Of a stretch of 59,753 nucleotides of DNA, positions 26,394 to 34,959 are shown piece after piece. Numbering within the stretch: the stretch's first letter is position 1; every line of letters starts with the position of its first letter. The notes beneath the pieces are model-generated. The model worked only from the letters and a program-made list of their open reading frames with translations, made no database searches and had not been told where the DNA came from. Both the position numbers and the translations under genes were made by a program. The stretch is from Streptomyces violaceoruber (GTDB taxonomy: Bacteria > Actinomycetota > Actinomycetes > Streptomycetales > Streptomycetaceae), in NCBI GenBank assembly GCA_000720805.1, contig JODI01000051.1, forward strand, positions 1 to 59,753, given 5' to 3'.

Positions 26394-27029
26394 ATGTCGA
26401 CTTTCGCCAAGCGTGAACGACTTCTCCTGGCCGATCTGTTGGAAGCCGAGGGTCCCGAGGCCCCGACCCTGTGCGAGGGCTGGACGACCCGTGACCTCGC
26501 CGCGCACGTGGTGGTGCGCGAACGCCGCCCCGACGCGGCCGGCGGCATACTGATCAAGCAGCTCGCCTCCCGCCTGGACAAGGTGATGGAGGAGTTCGCG
26601 GCCAAGCCCTACGAGGAGCTGATCCAGCTGATCCGGACCGGCCCGCCGCGCTTCTCGCCCTTCTCCCTCAAGCAGATCGACGAGGCGTCCAACATCGTCG
26701 AGTTCTACGTCCACACCGAGGACGTGCGCCGGGCCCGCCCCGACTGGACGCCCCGCGAGCTCGACCCGGTCTTCCAGGACGCGTTGTGGTCCCGGCTAGA
26801 GCGCACCGCCCGTCTCGTGGGCCGCGGCGTCCCGACCGGCCTGGTGCTGCGCCGCCCGGACGGTCAGACGGCGGTCGCCCACCGCGGCACCCCGGTCGTG
26901 ACGGTGACGGGTGAGCCCTCGGAGCTGCTGCTGTTCACGTACGGCCGGCAGAGCGCCGCCAAGGTCGAGCTGGACGGCGACAAGGAAGCGATCGCCCAGC
27001 TGCATGACACGAAGCAGCTCGGTATCTGA
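26394..27029 (+). CDS. TIGR03085-family DinB-like metal-binding protein
   Basis: A 211-residue protein of the maleylpyruvate isomerase/DinB-like superfamily. The expected metal ligands are visible as His in DLAAHVVVRE (about residue 38) and in EFYVHTEDVRRA (about 106), and the N-terminus KRERLLLADLLEAEGPEAPTL is typical. Related proteins use mycothiol as cofactor; the substrate of this subgroup is unknown. It is divergent from hisI across 84 bases and converges with the MFS gene, with a stem-loop between. Confidence 0.88.
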   Translation: MSTFAKRERLLLADLLEAEGPEAPTLCEGWTTRDLAAHVVVRERRPDAAGGILIKQLASRLDKVMEEFAAKPYEELIQLIRTGPPRFSPFSLKQIDEASNIVEFYVHTEDVRRARPDWTPRELDPVFQDALWSRLERTARLVGRGVPTGLVLRRPDGQTAVAHRGTPVVTVTGEPSELLLFTYGRQSAAKVELDGDKEAIAQLHDTKQLGI

Positions 27030-27047
27030 CCACCCGGCCCGGCTGAA

Positions 27048-27075
27048 CCGGCCTCCAGCTCCTGCTGGAGCCCGG
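27048..27075. terminator. Stem-loop between TIGR03085 and MFS genes
   Basis: CCGG-C-CTCCAGC (27048-27059) pairs with GCTGGAG-C-CCGG (27064-27075) with a 4-base loop and one C/C mismatch. It lies between converging stop codons. Confidence 0.65.
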
Positions 27076-27091
27076 CGGGTCACACAGCGGG

Positions 27092-28345
27092 TCAGCGGGG
27101 CAGTTCCGCGCGGCGCAGGTCCCTGGCGCCCAGGGCCACCATCCCGCCGAGCCCGCAGACCAGCGCGCTGACGACGAAGACCGGGCGGGTGCCCCAGGTC
27201 CCGATCGCCGCGGCGGACAGCGGCATGCTGAGCGGGGAGAAGCCGAGGCTGACCAGACTCGCCACGGCGGTGACGCGGCCCAGGTAGGCGGGGTCCGACT
27301 GGGTCTGCAGCAGGGCGCCGCACAGGGCGCCGCTGAGCCCGGCCAGCCCTCCGACGAGCAGCGCGACCCCGACCGCCGCGGCGACGTCGGGCGCGTAGGC
27401 GAGAGCGCCGATCGCGACGGAGCCCGCGACGCACGCGTACGCCATGACGTGCCCGGCGTGCGGTACGCGGCCGCGCACGGTCAGCAGCAGGGAGGCGGCC
27501 CCCGCGCCGACTCCGAACCCGGCGAGCACCCAGCCCATCCCGGAGGCTCCCCAGCCGCGCTCGTCGGCGAGCAGGGCCAGGCCCACGTTGAGCGGGCCGA
27601 CGAAACCGAGGTCGCCCAGGGCGATGGCCAGCACCAGCGGGGCGAGGACTCGGTGGCCGCGGATGTAGCGCAGGCCTGCCACGAGATCGCGCCAGGCGGT
27701 TCCCCCCGAAGCCGCCGTGTCGTCGGCGGGCAGCTCCCGCATCCGTACGGAGACCAGCAGCGGCACCGAGACGGCGATCAGCAGCGCGGCGAGCCCGAAC
27801 GCGGCTGCCGCACCGCCCAGGGCCACTCCGAGGCCGCCGAGCGGTCCGCCGGCGACGCTCGCGAAGCGGATCCCGAGCCCTCGCATGCCCTGCACACGCG
27901 CGAGTTGGTCGCGGCTCGTCACGCGCGCGGGGAGGGCACCCACGGCGGGCATGAACACGGCGTCGACGGTGCCGAAGACCACGGCGAGCACCGCCAGCGG
28001 CCACAGCCCGGGGTCTGTGGTGAACAGCAGCACGGCGACAGCGAGCACCGCGGCGCAGCGCACGGCGTCGCTGCCGATGACCACCCGGCGCGGCCCGAGC
28101 CGGTCGGCGATCACTCCGCCGCCCAGCATCAGCAGCGCGCGCGGCACGGCGCTCGCCGCCATCACCAGGCCCGCCTGCGCGGGCGTACCGGCACGGACGG
28201 CGGCCCAGGACAGGGCGAGGTAGTAGACGTTGTCGCCCATCATCGAGGCGGTGTAGGCGGCGAGCCAGCGCAGGACGTTGCCGTCGCGGTGGGCGGGAGG
28301 CCCGGCGGTGTCCCGCCCGGAACGGACGGGCGCGGTGACGGTCAC
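27092..28345 (-). CDS. MFS transporter
   Basis: A 417-residue major facilitator protein with about twelve hydrophobic segments; the cytoplasmic loop 2-3 motif appears as GGVIADRLGPRRV. It is of the MFS type often found beside ArsR-like regulators in Streptomyces and probably acts as a drug or metabolite exporter; the substrate cannot be told. GTG at 28345 has GAGAGG eight bases upstream. It starts 12 bases after the regulator gene and is almost certainly co-transcribed with it, so its level would follow the inverted-repeat operator upstream of the pair. Confidence 0.9.
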   Translation of the reverse strand: MTVTAPVRSGRDTAGPPAHRDGNVLRWLAAYTASMMGDNVYYLALSWAAVRAGTPAQAGLVMAASAVPRALLMLGGGVIADRLGPRRVVIGSDAVRCAAVLAVAVLLFTTDPGLWPLAVLAVVFGTVDAVFMPAVGALPARVTSRDQLARVQGMRGLGIRFASVAGGPLGGLGVALGGAAAAFGLAALLIAVSVPLLVSVRMRELPADDTAASGGTAWRDLVAGLRYIRGHRVLAPLVLAIALGDLGFVGPLNVGLALLADERGWGASGMGWVLAGFGVGAGAASLLLTVRGRVPHAGHVMAYACVAGSVAIGALAYAPDVAAAVGVALLVGGLAGLSGALCGALLQTQSDPAYLGRVTAVASLVSLGFSPLSMPLSAAAIGTWGTRPVFVVSALVCGLGGMVALGARDLRRAELPR

Positions 28346-28357
28346 GGAGGTGGCCTC

Positions 28358-28948
28358 TCAGACGCGGAACGGGAATCCGTACAGGTGCAGCGCGACGTTC
28401 TCGCGCCCTTCGGTGTCGCCGGCCGCGTCGGCGGCCCGGCCCTTCTCCTTGAACTTCTTGACCAGGGCGTGCATCTGGTCGGACAGCTCGGCGAGTTCGG
28501 GCGCCGTCAGCCGCACCAGGTACTCCGAGTCCACGGACGCGCTGTTCCATTCGGCGCCCCAGTGAGGGCGTTCGTCGAGGTGGCGCCGGTAGAGCTCGCC
28601 GCGCTGCTCGTAGAAGAGCCGGGAGGCCGCCGTGTGCGCGGCCACCTTCTCCGGCGCGTCCTGGAAGTCCTCGCCGTGGATGCTGACGCCCTCCGAGGCG
28701 GGCTGCCACCAGCGCTCACGCCCGTCCTCGCTGCGTGGATCCGCCTCCTCGATGAGGCCGTGGTCGGCGAGCTTGCGCAGGTGGTAGCTGACCAGCGAGA
28801 CGGCCTCGTCCACCTGCTCGGCGAGCTGGGACGCGGTCGCCGTGCGGGCCACGTACAGCAGCCGGTAGAGCTGCGCCCGCAACGGATGCGCCAGTGCCTT
28901 GAGCGTGCCCAGATCGGTGATCCGGCGGTCTCGTTCAGTGCCCGTCAT
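28358..28948 (-). CDS. ArsR-type winged-helix regulator
   Basis: A 196-residue protein with an N-terminal winged helix-turn-helix of the ArsR/HTH_20 type: LKALAHPLRAQLYRLL, TASQLAEQVDEAVSLVSYHLRKLADHGLIEEA and a wing with GRERWWQP. The C-terminal half is helical, with no obvious CxC metal-binding motif in the recognition helix, so an organic ligand is more likely than a metal. ATG at 28948 is preferred because a longer frame would run through the perfect inverted repeat just upstream. It heads a two-gene unit with the MFS transporter and probably represses it and itself. Confidence 0.9.
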   Translation of the reverse strand: MTGTERDRRITDLGTLKALAHPLRAQLYRLLYVARTATASQLAEQVDEAVSLVSYHLRKLADHGLIEEADPRSEDGRERWWQPASEGVSIHGEDFQDAPEKVAAHTAASRLFYEQRGELYRRHLDERPHWGAEWNSASVDSEYLVRLTAPELAELSDQMHALVKKFKEKGRAADAAGDTEGRENVALHLYGFPFRV

Positions 28949-28961
28949 GGCTTCACCGTAA

Positions 28962-29011
28962 ATACGAAAGAGAAGTTGCACAACATATTTTGCGCAACTT
29001 CTCTTTCGTAT
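28962..29011. promoter_or_regulatory. Perfect 18-bp inverted repeat upstream of the ArsR-type gene
   Basis: ATACGAAAGAGAAGTTGC (28962-28979) is repeated in perfect inverted form as GCAACTTCTCTTTCGTAT (28994-29011) around a 14-base, A+T-rich spacer. Each inner edge forms a small dyad of its own (GTTG-N2-CAAC and TTGCGCAA). It begins 14 bases before the regulator start, the expected place for an autoregulatory operator. Part of it could also fold as a hairpin in RNA. Confidence 0.8.
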
Positions 29012-29024
29012 CTGCTCAGGAAGA

Positions 29025-29055
29025 AGCCCCGGTCGCCCTTGCGGCAACCGGGGCT
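29025..29055 (-). terminator. Terminator of the his operon after hisF
   Basis: AGCCCCGGT (29025-29033) pairs with ACCGGGGCT (29047-29055), with an inner GCC/GGC extension around CTTGC. It lies 16 bases past the hisF stop. Confidence 0.75.
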
Positions 29056-29071
29056 CAAGCCCGGGAGGACG

Positions 29072-29827
29072 TCACCGCACCGGGTGCCCCGCCTCCCGCA
29101 GCGTCTGCTTCACCTGCCCGATCCGCAGATCCCCGAAGTGGAACACCGACGCCGCGAGCACCGCGTCGGCGCCCGCCGCGACGGCCGGCGGGAAGTCGGC
29201 CAGCCTGCCCGCGCCACCCGACGCGATCACCGGCACGGTCACGTGCTTGCGGACCGCGGCGATCATCTCCAGGTCGTAGCCGTCCTTCGTGCCGTCCGCG
29301 TCCATCGAGTTGAGCAGGATCTCCCCCGCGCCCAGCTCGGCCGCCCGGTGGGCCCACTCGACGGCGTCGATGCCGGTGCCCTTGCGGCCGCCGTGGGTGG
29401 TCACCTCGAAGGAACCCGACTCGGAGCGGCGCGCGTCCACCGAGAGGACCAGCACCTGCCGGCCGAAGCGCTCGGCGATCTCGCGGATGAGGTCCGGACG
29501 GGCGATGGCGGCCGTGTTGACGCCCACCTTGTCCGCGCCGGCCCGCAGCAGCTTGTCGACGTCCTCGGCCGTACGGACGCCGCCGCCGACCGTCAGGGGG
29601 ATGAACACCTGCTCGGCGGTGCGGCGCACCACGTCGTACGTCGTCTCGCGGTTGCCGGACGAGGCGGTGATGTCCAGGAACGTCAGCTCGTCGGCGCCCT
29701 CGGCGTCGTACACCTTGGCCATCTCGACGGGGTCGCCCGCGTCGCGCAGGTTCTGGAAGTTGACGCCCTTGACGACCCGGCCGTTGTCCACGTCCAGGCA
29801 GGGGATGACTCGGACCGCCAGGGTCAT
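29072..29827 (-). CDS. hisF: Imidazole glycerol phosphate synthase, cyclase subunit
   Basis: A 251-residue TIM barrel that uses ammonia from HisH to form imidazole glycerol phosphate and AICAR. The first catalytic aspartate is D12 in [15 protein letters not shown]; further blocks are [18 protein letters not shown]-like [23 protein letters not shown] and [11 protein letters not shown] at 29827 overlaps the stop of the RidA-like gene as ATGA. It is the last gene of the operon and is followed by a hairpin terminator. Its partner hisH lies three genes upstream. Confidence 0.98.
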   Translation of the reverse strand: MTLAVRVIPCLDVDNGRVVKGVNFQNLRDAGDPVEMAKVYDAEGADELTFLDITASSGNRETTYDVVRRTAEQVFIPLTVGGGVRTAEDVDKLLRAGADKVGVNTAAIARPDLIREIAERFGRQVLVLSVDARRSESGSFEVTTHGGRKGTGIDAVEWAHRAAELGAGEILLNSMDADGTKDGYDLEMIAAVRKHVTVPVIASGGAGRLADFPPAVAAGADAVLAASVFHFGDLRIGQVKQTLREAGHPVR

Positions 29828-30228
29828 GAACTCACGGCTCCTCTGAATGCTTCCAGTTCCACTGAGACCAGGATGCGCGGGTCGACGAAGCCCTCCACGA
29901 TCAGCACGGTCGCGACCGGGCGCACGGCGTCGAACAGCTCCTTGTGCGCGCGGCCCACCTCGTCGACGTCCCGCGGGTGCGCCAGATGTATCCGGGTCCT
30001 GATCACCGCGTCGGGCCCCAGCCCGAACCCGGCGATCGCCTCCAGGGCGCTGGTGAAGGCCACCTTGGCCTGTTCGTAGGGGTCGCCCTCCCCGTACAGC
30101 ACGTCGCCCTTGAAGGCCGTCGTGCCCGCCACCAGCACCAGATCGCCCGCCGCGACGGCGCGCGCGAAACCGAAACTCTCTTCCCAGGGATTTCCGCTCT
30201 GCACACGCCGCACGGCCTCGGACGTCAT
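29824..30228 (-). CDS. RidA/YjgF-family protein inside the his operon
   Basis: A 134-residue RidA-family protein. These proteins deaminate reactive enamine and imine intermediates, often those made by pyridoxal-phosphate enzymes. The family-like blocks are VAGTTAF, the [15 protein letters not shown] segment with the arginine of the active site, and [18 protein letters not shown] at the end. It is a divergent member rather than a canonical RidA. It overlaps hisA/priA upstream and hisF downstream by ATGA, so it is made in step with both. The context suggests clearance of a reactive intermediate or amine in histidine synthesis; no direct evidence. Confidence 0.85.
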   Translation of the reverse strand: MTSEAVRRVQSGNPWEESFGFARAVAAGDLVLVAGTTAFKGDVLYGEGDPYEQAKVAFTSALEAIAGFGLGPDAVIRTRIHLAHPRDVDEVGRAHKELFDAVRPVATVLIVEGFVDPRILVSVELEAFRGAVSS

Positions 30229-30953
30229 GACGACACTTCCTCCAGTGCTTCTTCCAGGGTGAACGCCTTCGCGTACAGCGCCTTCCCGACGATGGCCCCT
30301 TCGACACCGAGGGGCACCAGTTCGGCGATGGCCCGCAGGTCGTCCAGCGACGACACACCGCCGGAGGCCACGACCGGCCGGTCCGTGGCGGCGCACACGG
30401 TGCGCAGCAGCTCCAGGTTGGGGCCCTGCAGGGTGCCGTCCTTGGCGATGTCGGTCACCACGTACCGCGCGCAGCCCTCCTTGTTGAGGCGCTCCAGCGT
30501 CTCGTAGAGGTCGCCGCCGTCCCGGGTCCAGCCACGGCCGCGCAGGGTCGTGCCGCGGACGTCGAGACCGACCGCGATCTTGTCGCCGTGCTCGGCGATG
30601 ACCTTGGCGACCCACTCCGGGGTCTCCAGGGCGGCCGTACCGAGGTTGACCCGGGTGCAGCCGGTGGCCAGGGCGGCGGCGAGCGTGTCGTCGTCGCGGA
30701 TGCCGCCGGACAGCTCCACCTTGATGTCCATCGCCCCGGCGACCTCGGCGATCAGTGCCCGGTTGTCGCCGGTGCCGAAGGCGGCGTCCAGGTCCACCAG
30801 GTGCAGCCACTCGGCACCCGACCGCTGCCAGGCCAGGGCGGCCTCCAGGGGGGAGCCGTACGAGGTCTCCGTACCGGACTCGCCGTGCACGAGGCGGACG
30901 GCCTGGCCGTCACGGACGTCGACGGCGGGGAGGAGTTCGAGCTTCGAAGCCAT
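30225..30953 (-). CDS. priA: Bifunctional HisA/TrpF isomerase
   Basis: A 242-residue TIM barrel that performs the Amadori isomerisation of ProFAR in histidine synthesis and, in actinomycetes, also of phosphoribosyl anthranilate in tryptophan synthesis. Conserved aspartates are D12 ([10 protein letters not shown]) and D131 (AVGLDVRG), and phosphate sites are seen at SGGIRDDD and [10 protein letters not shown] call it PriA because actinomycetes characteristically lack a separate trpF and none is seen among the trp genes here; the dual activity itself is inferred. The start shares one base with the hisH stop, and the stop overlaps the RidA-like gene. Confidence 0.95.
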   Translation of the reverse strand: MASKLELLPAVDVRDGQAVRLVHGESGTETSYGSPLEAALAWQRSGAEWLHLVDLDAAFGTGDNRALIAEVAGAMDIKVELSGGIRDDDTLAAALATGCTRVNLGTAALETPEWVAKVIAEHGDKIAVGLDVRGTTLRGRGWTRDGGDLYETLERLNKEGCARYVVTDIAKDGTLQGPNLELLRTVCAATDRPVVASGGVSSLDDLRAIAELVPLGVEGAIVGKALYAKAFTLEEALEEVSS

Positions 30954-31594
30954 CAAAGGGTTCCGATCCAGTTGTTCAACAGCTGCGCTCCGGCGTCGCC
31001 GGACTTCTCGGGGTGGAACTGGGTGGCCCACAGGACGCCGTTCTCCACGGCGGCCACGAACGGCTTGCCGTGCGTCGACCAGGTGACCAGCGGGGCGCGC
31101 ATCGCGGGGTTCGTGGTCTCCAGGTTCCAGTCGTGGACGGCGTACGAGTGCACGAAGTAGAAGCGCGCGTCCGTGTCCAGGCCCGCGAACAGCTGGGAGC
31201 CGGTCGGCGCGTCCACGGTGTTCCAGCCCATGTGGGGGACGATCTCGGCCTGGAGCGGCTCGACCGCGCCGGGCCACTCGTCGAGGCCCTCCGCCTCCAC
31301 GCCGTGCTCGATGCCGCGCGCGAAGAGGATCTGCATGCCGACGCAGATGCCCATGACCGGGCGCCCGCCGGACAGCCGGCGGTCGATGATCCAGTCGCCC
31401 CGGGCCTCGCGCAGGCCCTTCATGCAGGCGGCGAAGGCGCCGACGCCCGGCACCAGCAGGCCGTCGGCGTTCATGGCCTTGTCGAAGTCACGGGTTATCT
31501 CGACCTCGGCTCCCGCGCGCGCGAGGGCGCGCTCGGCGGACCTCACGTTGCCGAAGCCGTAGTCGAAGACGACCACTCGCCTGGGAGAGCTCAA
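30953..31594 (-). CDS. hisH: Imidazole glycerol phosphate synthase, amidotransferase subunit
   Basis: A 213-residue class I glutamine amidotransferase that feeds ammonia to HisF. The catalytic cysteine is C84 in MGICVGMQ, with the His-Glu pair in QFHPEKSG. I place the start at the TTG at 31594: it has GGAGG seven bases upstream and overlaps the stop of the preceding small gene as TTGA, the arrangement seen throughout this operon. The GTG at 31600, which a default prediction might choose, has the ribosome site too close. The difference is two residues. Confidence 0.93.
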   Translation of the reverse strand: MSSPRRVVVFDYGFGNVRSAERALARAGAEVEITRDFDKAMNADGLLVPGVGAFAACMKGLREARGDWIIDRRLSGGRPVMGICVGMQILFARGIEHGVEAEGLDEWPGAVEPLQAEIVPHMGWNTVDAPTGSQLFAGLDTDARFYFVHSYAVHDWNLETTNPAMRAPLVTWSTHGKPFVAAVENGVLWATQFHPEKSGDAGAQLLNNWIGTL

Positions 31595-31755
31595 TTCCAC
31601 ACCTCCAGCCTCAGGACACCGGCGACCAGGCACATCGCGGCGCCGATCGAGAGCAGCACGATGAGGCTCTTCGGCATCTGCTGCTTGACGAAGGAGTAGA
31701 TGCCGCCGGCCAGGAAGAGTCCGACGACGATCAGGAGTGTCGACAGTCCGGTCAT
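31591..31755 (-). CDS. 54-residue membrane protein in the his operon
   Basis: A short open frame between hisB and hisH, starting with ATG at 31755, four bases after the hisB stop, and ending at 31591 in a TTGA overlap with hisH. It has two hydrophobic segments (about residues 4-20 and 30-47) separated by a basic turn FVKQQMPK, so a small two-helix membrane protein is likely. The tight fit between its neighbours, its shared ribosome-site region with hisH and clean membrane character support it as a real gene. I do not know a function; coupling translation into hisH is one likely effect. Confidence 0.78.
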   Translation of the reverse strand: MTGLSTLLIVVGLFLAGGIYSFVKQQMPKSLIVLLSIGAAMCLVAGVLRLEVWN

Positions 31756-31759
31756 GGCT

Positions 31760-32353
31760 TTACAGCGCGCCCTTCGTGGAGGGGAGAATCCCGGCCGCGC
31801 GCGGGTCGCGTTCTGAGGCGTACCTGAGGGCCCGGGCCAGCGCCTTGAACTGGCACTCCACGATGTGGTGCGCGTTGCGCCCGTAGGGCACGTGCACGTG
31901 CAGCGCGATCTGCGCCTGGGCGACGAAGGACTCCAGGATGTGCCGGGTCATCGTGGTGTCGTACTCGCCGATCATCGGCGCCATGTTCTCGGGCTCGGTG
32001 TGCACGAGGTAGGGGCGGCCGGAGAGGTCGACGGTGACCTGGGCGAGGGACTCGTCCAGGGGAACCGTGCAGTTGCCGAAGCGGTAGATGCCCACCTTGT
32101 CGCCCAGCGCCTGCTTGAAGGCGGCGCCGAGCGCGAGGGCGGTGTCCTCGATGGTGTGGTGGGAGTCGATGTGCAGGTCACCCTCGGTCTTCACGGTCAG
32201 GTCGAACAGACCGTGCCGGCCGAGCTGGTCGAGCATGTGGTCGTAGAAGCCGACGCCCGTCGACACCTCGACCTTGCCGGACCCGTCGAGATCGATCTCG
32301 ACGAGGACCGAGGTCTCCTTCGTCACCCGCTCCACGCGGCCTACGCGGCTCAT
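31760..32353 (-). CDS. hisB: Imidazoleglycerol-phosphate dehydratase
   Basis: A 197-residue Mn-dependent enzyme that dehydrates imidazole glycerol phosphate to imidazole acetol phosphate. The metal-binding histidine clusters are visible as [27 protein letters not shown], and the second-half repeats TRHILESF and [18 protein letters not shown]. It is monofunctional, without the phosphatase domain of enteric HisB. The start overlaps the hisC stop as ATGA. It ends with TAA, four bases before the small membrane gene. Confidence 0.98.
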   Translation of the reverse strand: MSRVGRVERVTKETSVLVEIDLDGSGKVEVSTGVGFYDHMLDQLGRHGLFDLTVKTEGDLHIDSHHTIEDTALALGAAFKQALGDKVGIYRFGNCTVPLDESLAQVTVDLSGRPYLVHTEPENMAPMIGEYDTTMTRHILESFVAQAQIALHVHVPYGRNAHHIVECQFKALARALRYASERDPRAAGILPSTKGAL

Positions 32354-33468
32354 GCGCTCTCCTTCTTCAACTCACGGACCGCGTCGAGGAACGCGTCGTT
32401 CTCTTCGGGGGTTCCGGCCGTCACCCGCAGCCAGCCGGGCACGCCGTTGTCCCGGACCAGGACGCCCCGGTCGAGGATCTTCTGCCACATCGCGTGGGCG
32501 TCGTCGAAGCGGCCGAACTGCACGAAGTTGGCGTCCGAGGCGGTCACCTCGTAGCCGGTCTCCAGCAGCTCGGCGACCAGGCGGTCCCGCTCGGCCTTCA
32601 GCTGCCGGACGTACTTCAGCAGCGTGTCGGTGTGTTCCAGGGCGGCCAGCGCGGTCGCCTGCGTGACGGACGACAGGTGGTACGGCAGCCGGACGAGCTG
32701 GACGGCGTCCACCACCGCCGGGTGGGCGGCGAGATAGCCGAGGCGCAGGCCGGCGGCGCCGAAGGCCTTGGACATCGTCCGCGAGACGACGAGCTGGGGC
32801 CGGCCCTCGATGAGGGGCAGCAGGGAGTCGCCGTGGCTGAACTCGATGTAGGCCTCGTCGACCACGACGATCGCCCCGGCAGTCGCAGCCTTCGCCGCCT
32901 GCGCGGCCTCGTACAGCGCGAGGACCGCCTCCGGCGGGACCGCGGTGCCCGTGGGGTTGTTGGGGGTGGTGACGAAGACGACGTCCGGCCGGTGGAAGGC
33001 GATGGCCTCCTCGGCGGCGGCGAGGTCGATCGTGAAGTCCTCGTTGCGCGGGCCGGAGATCCAGCCCGTGCCGGTGCCGCGCGCGATGAGACCGTGCATC
33101 GAGTACGACGGCTCGAAGCCGATCGCCGTACGGCCCGGTCCGCCGAAGGTCTGCAGCAGCTGCTGGATGACCTCGTTGGAGCCGTTGGCGGCCCACACGT
33201 TGGCCAGGCCGACCTGGTGCCCCGAGGTGTCGGTCAGGTAATCGGCGAGCCGGGTGCGCAGCTCCACGGCGTCGCGGTCCGGGTAGCGGTTGAGGTTCCG
33301 GGCCGCCTCGCGGACCCGCTCGGCGATCCGCTCGACCAGCGGCTCGGGCAGCGGGTAGGGGTTCTCGTTGGTGTTCAGCCGTACGGGGACGTCCAACTGG
33401 GGCGCGCCGTAGGGGGACTTGCCGCGCAGCTCGTCCCGCACGGGGAGATCGTCGATTTCGAAGCTCAC
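32350..33468 (-). CDS. hisC: Histidinol-phosphate aminotransferase
   Basis: A 372-residue pyridoxal-phosphate aminotransferase (fold type I) converting imidazole acetol phosphate and glutamate into histidinol phosphate. Blocks seen: [11 protein letters not shown] near the N-terminus, [30 protein letters not shown] and the cofactor lysine in [20 protein letters not shown] at 33468 overlaps the hisD stop as GTGA, and its own stop overlaps hisB as ATGA. The length is normal. Confidence 0.98.
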   Translation of the reverse strand: MSFEIDDLPVRDELRGKSPYGAPQLDVPVRLNTNENPYPLPEPLVERIAERVREAARNLNRYPDRDAVELRTRLADYLTDTSGHQVGLANVWAANGSNEVIQQLLQTFGGPGRTAIGFEPSYSMHGLIARGTGTGWISGPRNEDFTIDLAAAEEAIAFHRPDVVFVTTPNNPTGTAVPPEAVLALYEAAQAAKAATAGAIVVVDEAYIEFSHGDSLLPLIEGRPQLVVSRTMSKAFGAAGLRLGYLAAHPAVVDAVQLVRLPYHLSSVTQATALAALEHTDTLLKYVRQLKAERDRLVAELLETGYEVTASDANFVQFGRFDDAHAMWQKILDRGVLVRDNGVPGWLRVTAGTPEENDAFLDAVRELKKESA

Positions 33469-34790
33469 TTGCTCGCCGGCACCTTCCACCCGAACCTCGC
33501 CTTGATCGCCGCGCCGTGCGCGGGCAGGTCCTCCGCCTCCGCCAGCGTGACCACGTGCTGCGCGACGTCGGCCAGCGCGTCCTTCGTGTAGTCGACGATG
33601 TGGATGCCGCGCAGGAAGGACTGGACCGACAGGCCCGAGGAGTGGCAGGCGCACCCGCCGGTCGGCAGGACGTGGTTGGACCCGGCGGCGTAGTCGCCGA
33701 GCGACACGGGCGCCCAGGGGCCGATGAAGATCGCGCCGGCGTTCTTGACGCGATCGGCGACCGCGGCGGCGTCGGCCGTCTGGATCTCCAGGTGTTCGGC
33801 GCCGTACGCGTCGACCACCCTGAGGCCCTCGTCGACCCCGTCGACCAGCACGATCGCGGACTGCCGGCCCTGCAGCGCGGGGACGATCCGGTCCTCGACG
33901 TGCCGGGTGGCCGCGACCTGCGGTTCCAGCTCCTTCTCCACCGCGTCCGCGAGCGCCACCGAGTCGGTGACCAGGACGGCGGCGGCCAGCGGGTCGTGCT
34001 CGGCCTGGCTGATCAGGTCGGAGGCGACGTGCACCGGGTCGGCCGTGTCGTCGGCGAGGACCGCGATCTCGGTCGGGCCGGCCTCGGCGTCGATGCCGAT
34101 CCTCCCGGTGAAGTAGCGCTTGGCGGCGGCGACCCAGATGTTGCCGGGGCCGGTGACCATGTTGGCGGGCGGGCAGGACTCGGTGCCGTACGCGAACATC
34201 GCGACGGCGGTCGCGCCACCGGCCGCGTACACCTCGTCGACGCCGAGCAGCGCGCACGCGGCGAGGATCGTCGGGTGCGGCAGACCGTCGAACTCGGCCT
34301 GCGCCGGGGAGGCGAGGGCGATCGACCCGACGCCGGCCTCCTGGGCGGGCACCACGTTCATGATCACGGAGGACGGGTAGACCGACCGGCCGCCCGGCGC
34401 GTACAACCCGACCCGCTCGACCGGCACCCACTTCTCGGTGACCGAGCCACCGGGCACCACCTGGGTGGTGTGGGTCGTACGCCGCTGCTCGCGGTGGACG
34501 AGGCGGGCGCGGCGGATGGACTCCTCCAGGGCCGCGCGCACGGCCGGGTCGAGCTCCTCCAGCGCACGGGTCAGGGCCTCGGCGGGCACCCGCACCCGGT
34601 CGAGCCGGACGCCGTCGAACTTCTCGGCGAAGTCGATCAGCGCCGCGTCGCCCCGATGATGCACGGCCTCGCAGAGCGGACGCACCTTCTCCAGGGCGGC
34701 CGAGACGTCGAAGTCGGCTCGGGGCAGCAGGTCACGCAAGGCGGGACCCTCGGGGAGGGCGTCGCCGCGCAGATCGATTCGGGAGATCAC
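33465..34790 (-). CDS. hisD: Histidinol dehydrogenase
   Basis: A 441-residue Zn-dependent, NAD-linked enzyme for the last two oxidations from histidinol to histidine. Family blocks are [51 protein letters not shown], and [15 protein letters not shown]. It is the first gene of the his operon. GTG at 34790 is the conventional start; no strong ribosome site precedes it. The short divergent region to the next gene carries an inverted repeat that may be part of control. Confidence 0.97.
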   Translation of the reverse strand: MISRIDLRGDALPEGPALRDLLPRADFDVSAALEKVRPLCEAVHHRGDAALIDFAEKFDGVRLDRVRVPAEALTRALEELDPAVRAALEESIRRARLVHREQRRTTHTTQVVPGGSVTEKWVPVERVGLYAPGGRSVYPSSVIMNVVPAQEAGVGSIALASPAQAEFDGLPHPTILAACALLGVDEVYAAGGATAVAMFAYGTESCPPANMVTGPGNIWVAAAKRYFTGRIGIDAEAGPTEIAVLADDTADPVHVASDLISQAEHDPLAAAVLVTDSVALADAVEKELEPQVAATRHVEDRIVPALQGRQSAIVLVDGVDEGLRVVDAYGAEHLEIQTADAAAVADRVKNAGAIFIGPWAPVSLGDYAAGSNHVLPTGGCACHSSGLSVQSFLRGIHIVDYTKDALADVAQHVVTLAEAEDLPAHGAAIKARFGWKVPASK

Positions 34791-34831
34791 GCGGTCAATT
34801 CTCTCAGACCGGGATCCGGCACTGTTCGCGC

Positions 34832-34848
34832 GTATCAATGGCTGATAC
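34832..34848. promoter_or_regulatory. Inverted repeat upstream of hisD
   Basis: GTATCA-N5-TGATAC, 42 bases before the hisD start, between hisD and a divergent gene. It has the size and symmetry of a regulator half-site pair. The regulator is unknown. Confidence 0.45.
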
Positions 34849-34959
34849 AGATCACGGCAGGAACCCGGAAGATCGCCTTCACGTTCAGTGTTCGAGGCGT
34901 CACTCAGCGGGCATGAACTGGTGTGCGACAGAAGAGCGGATGAGGGGGATGGAAGAGAC

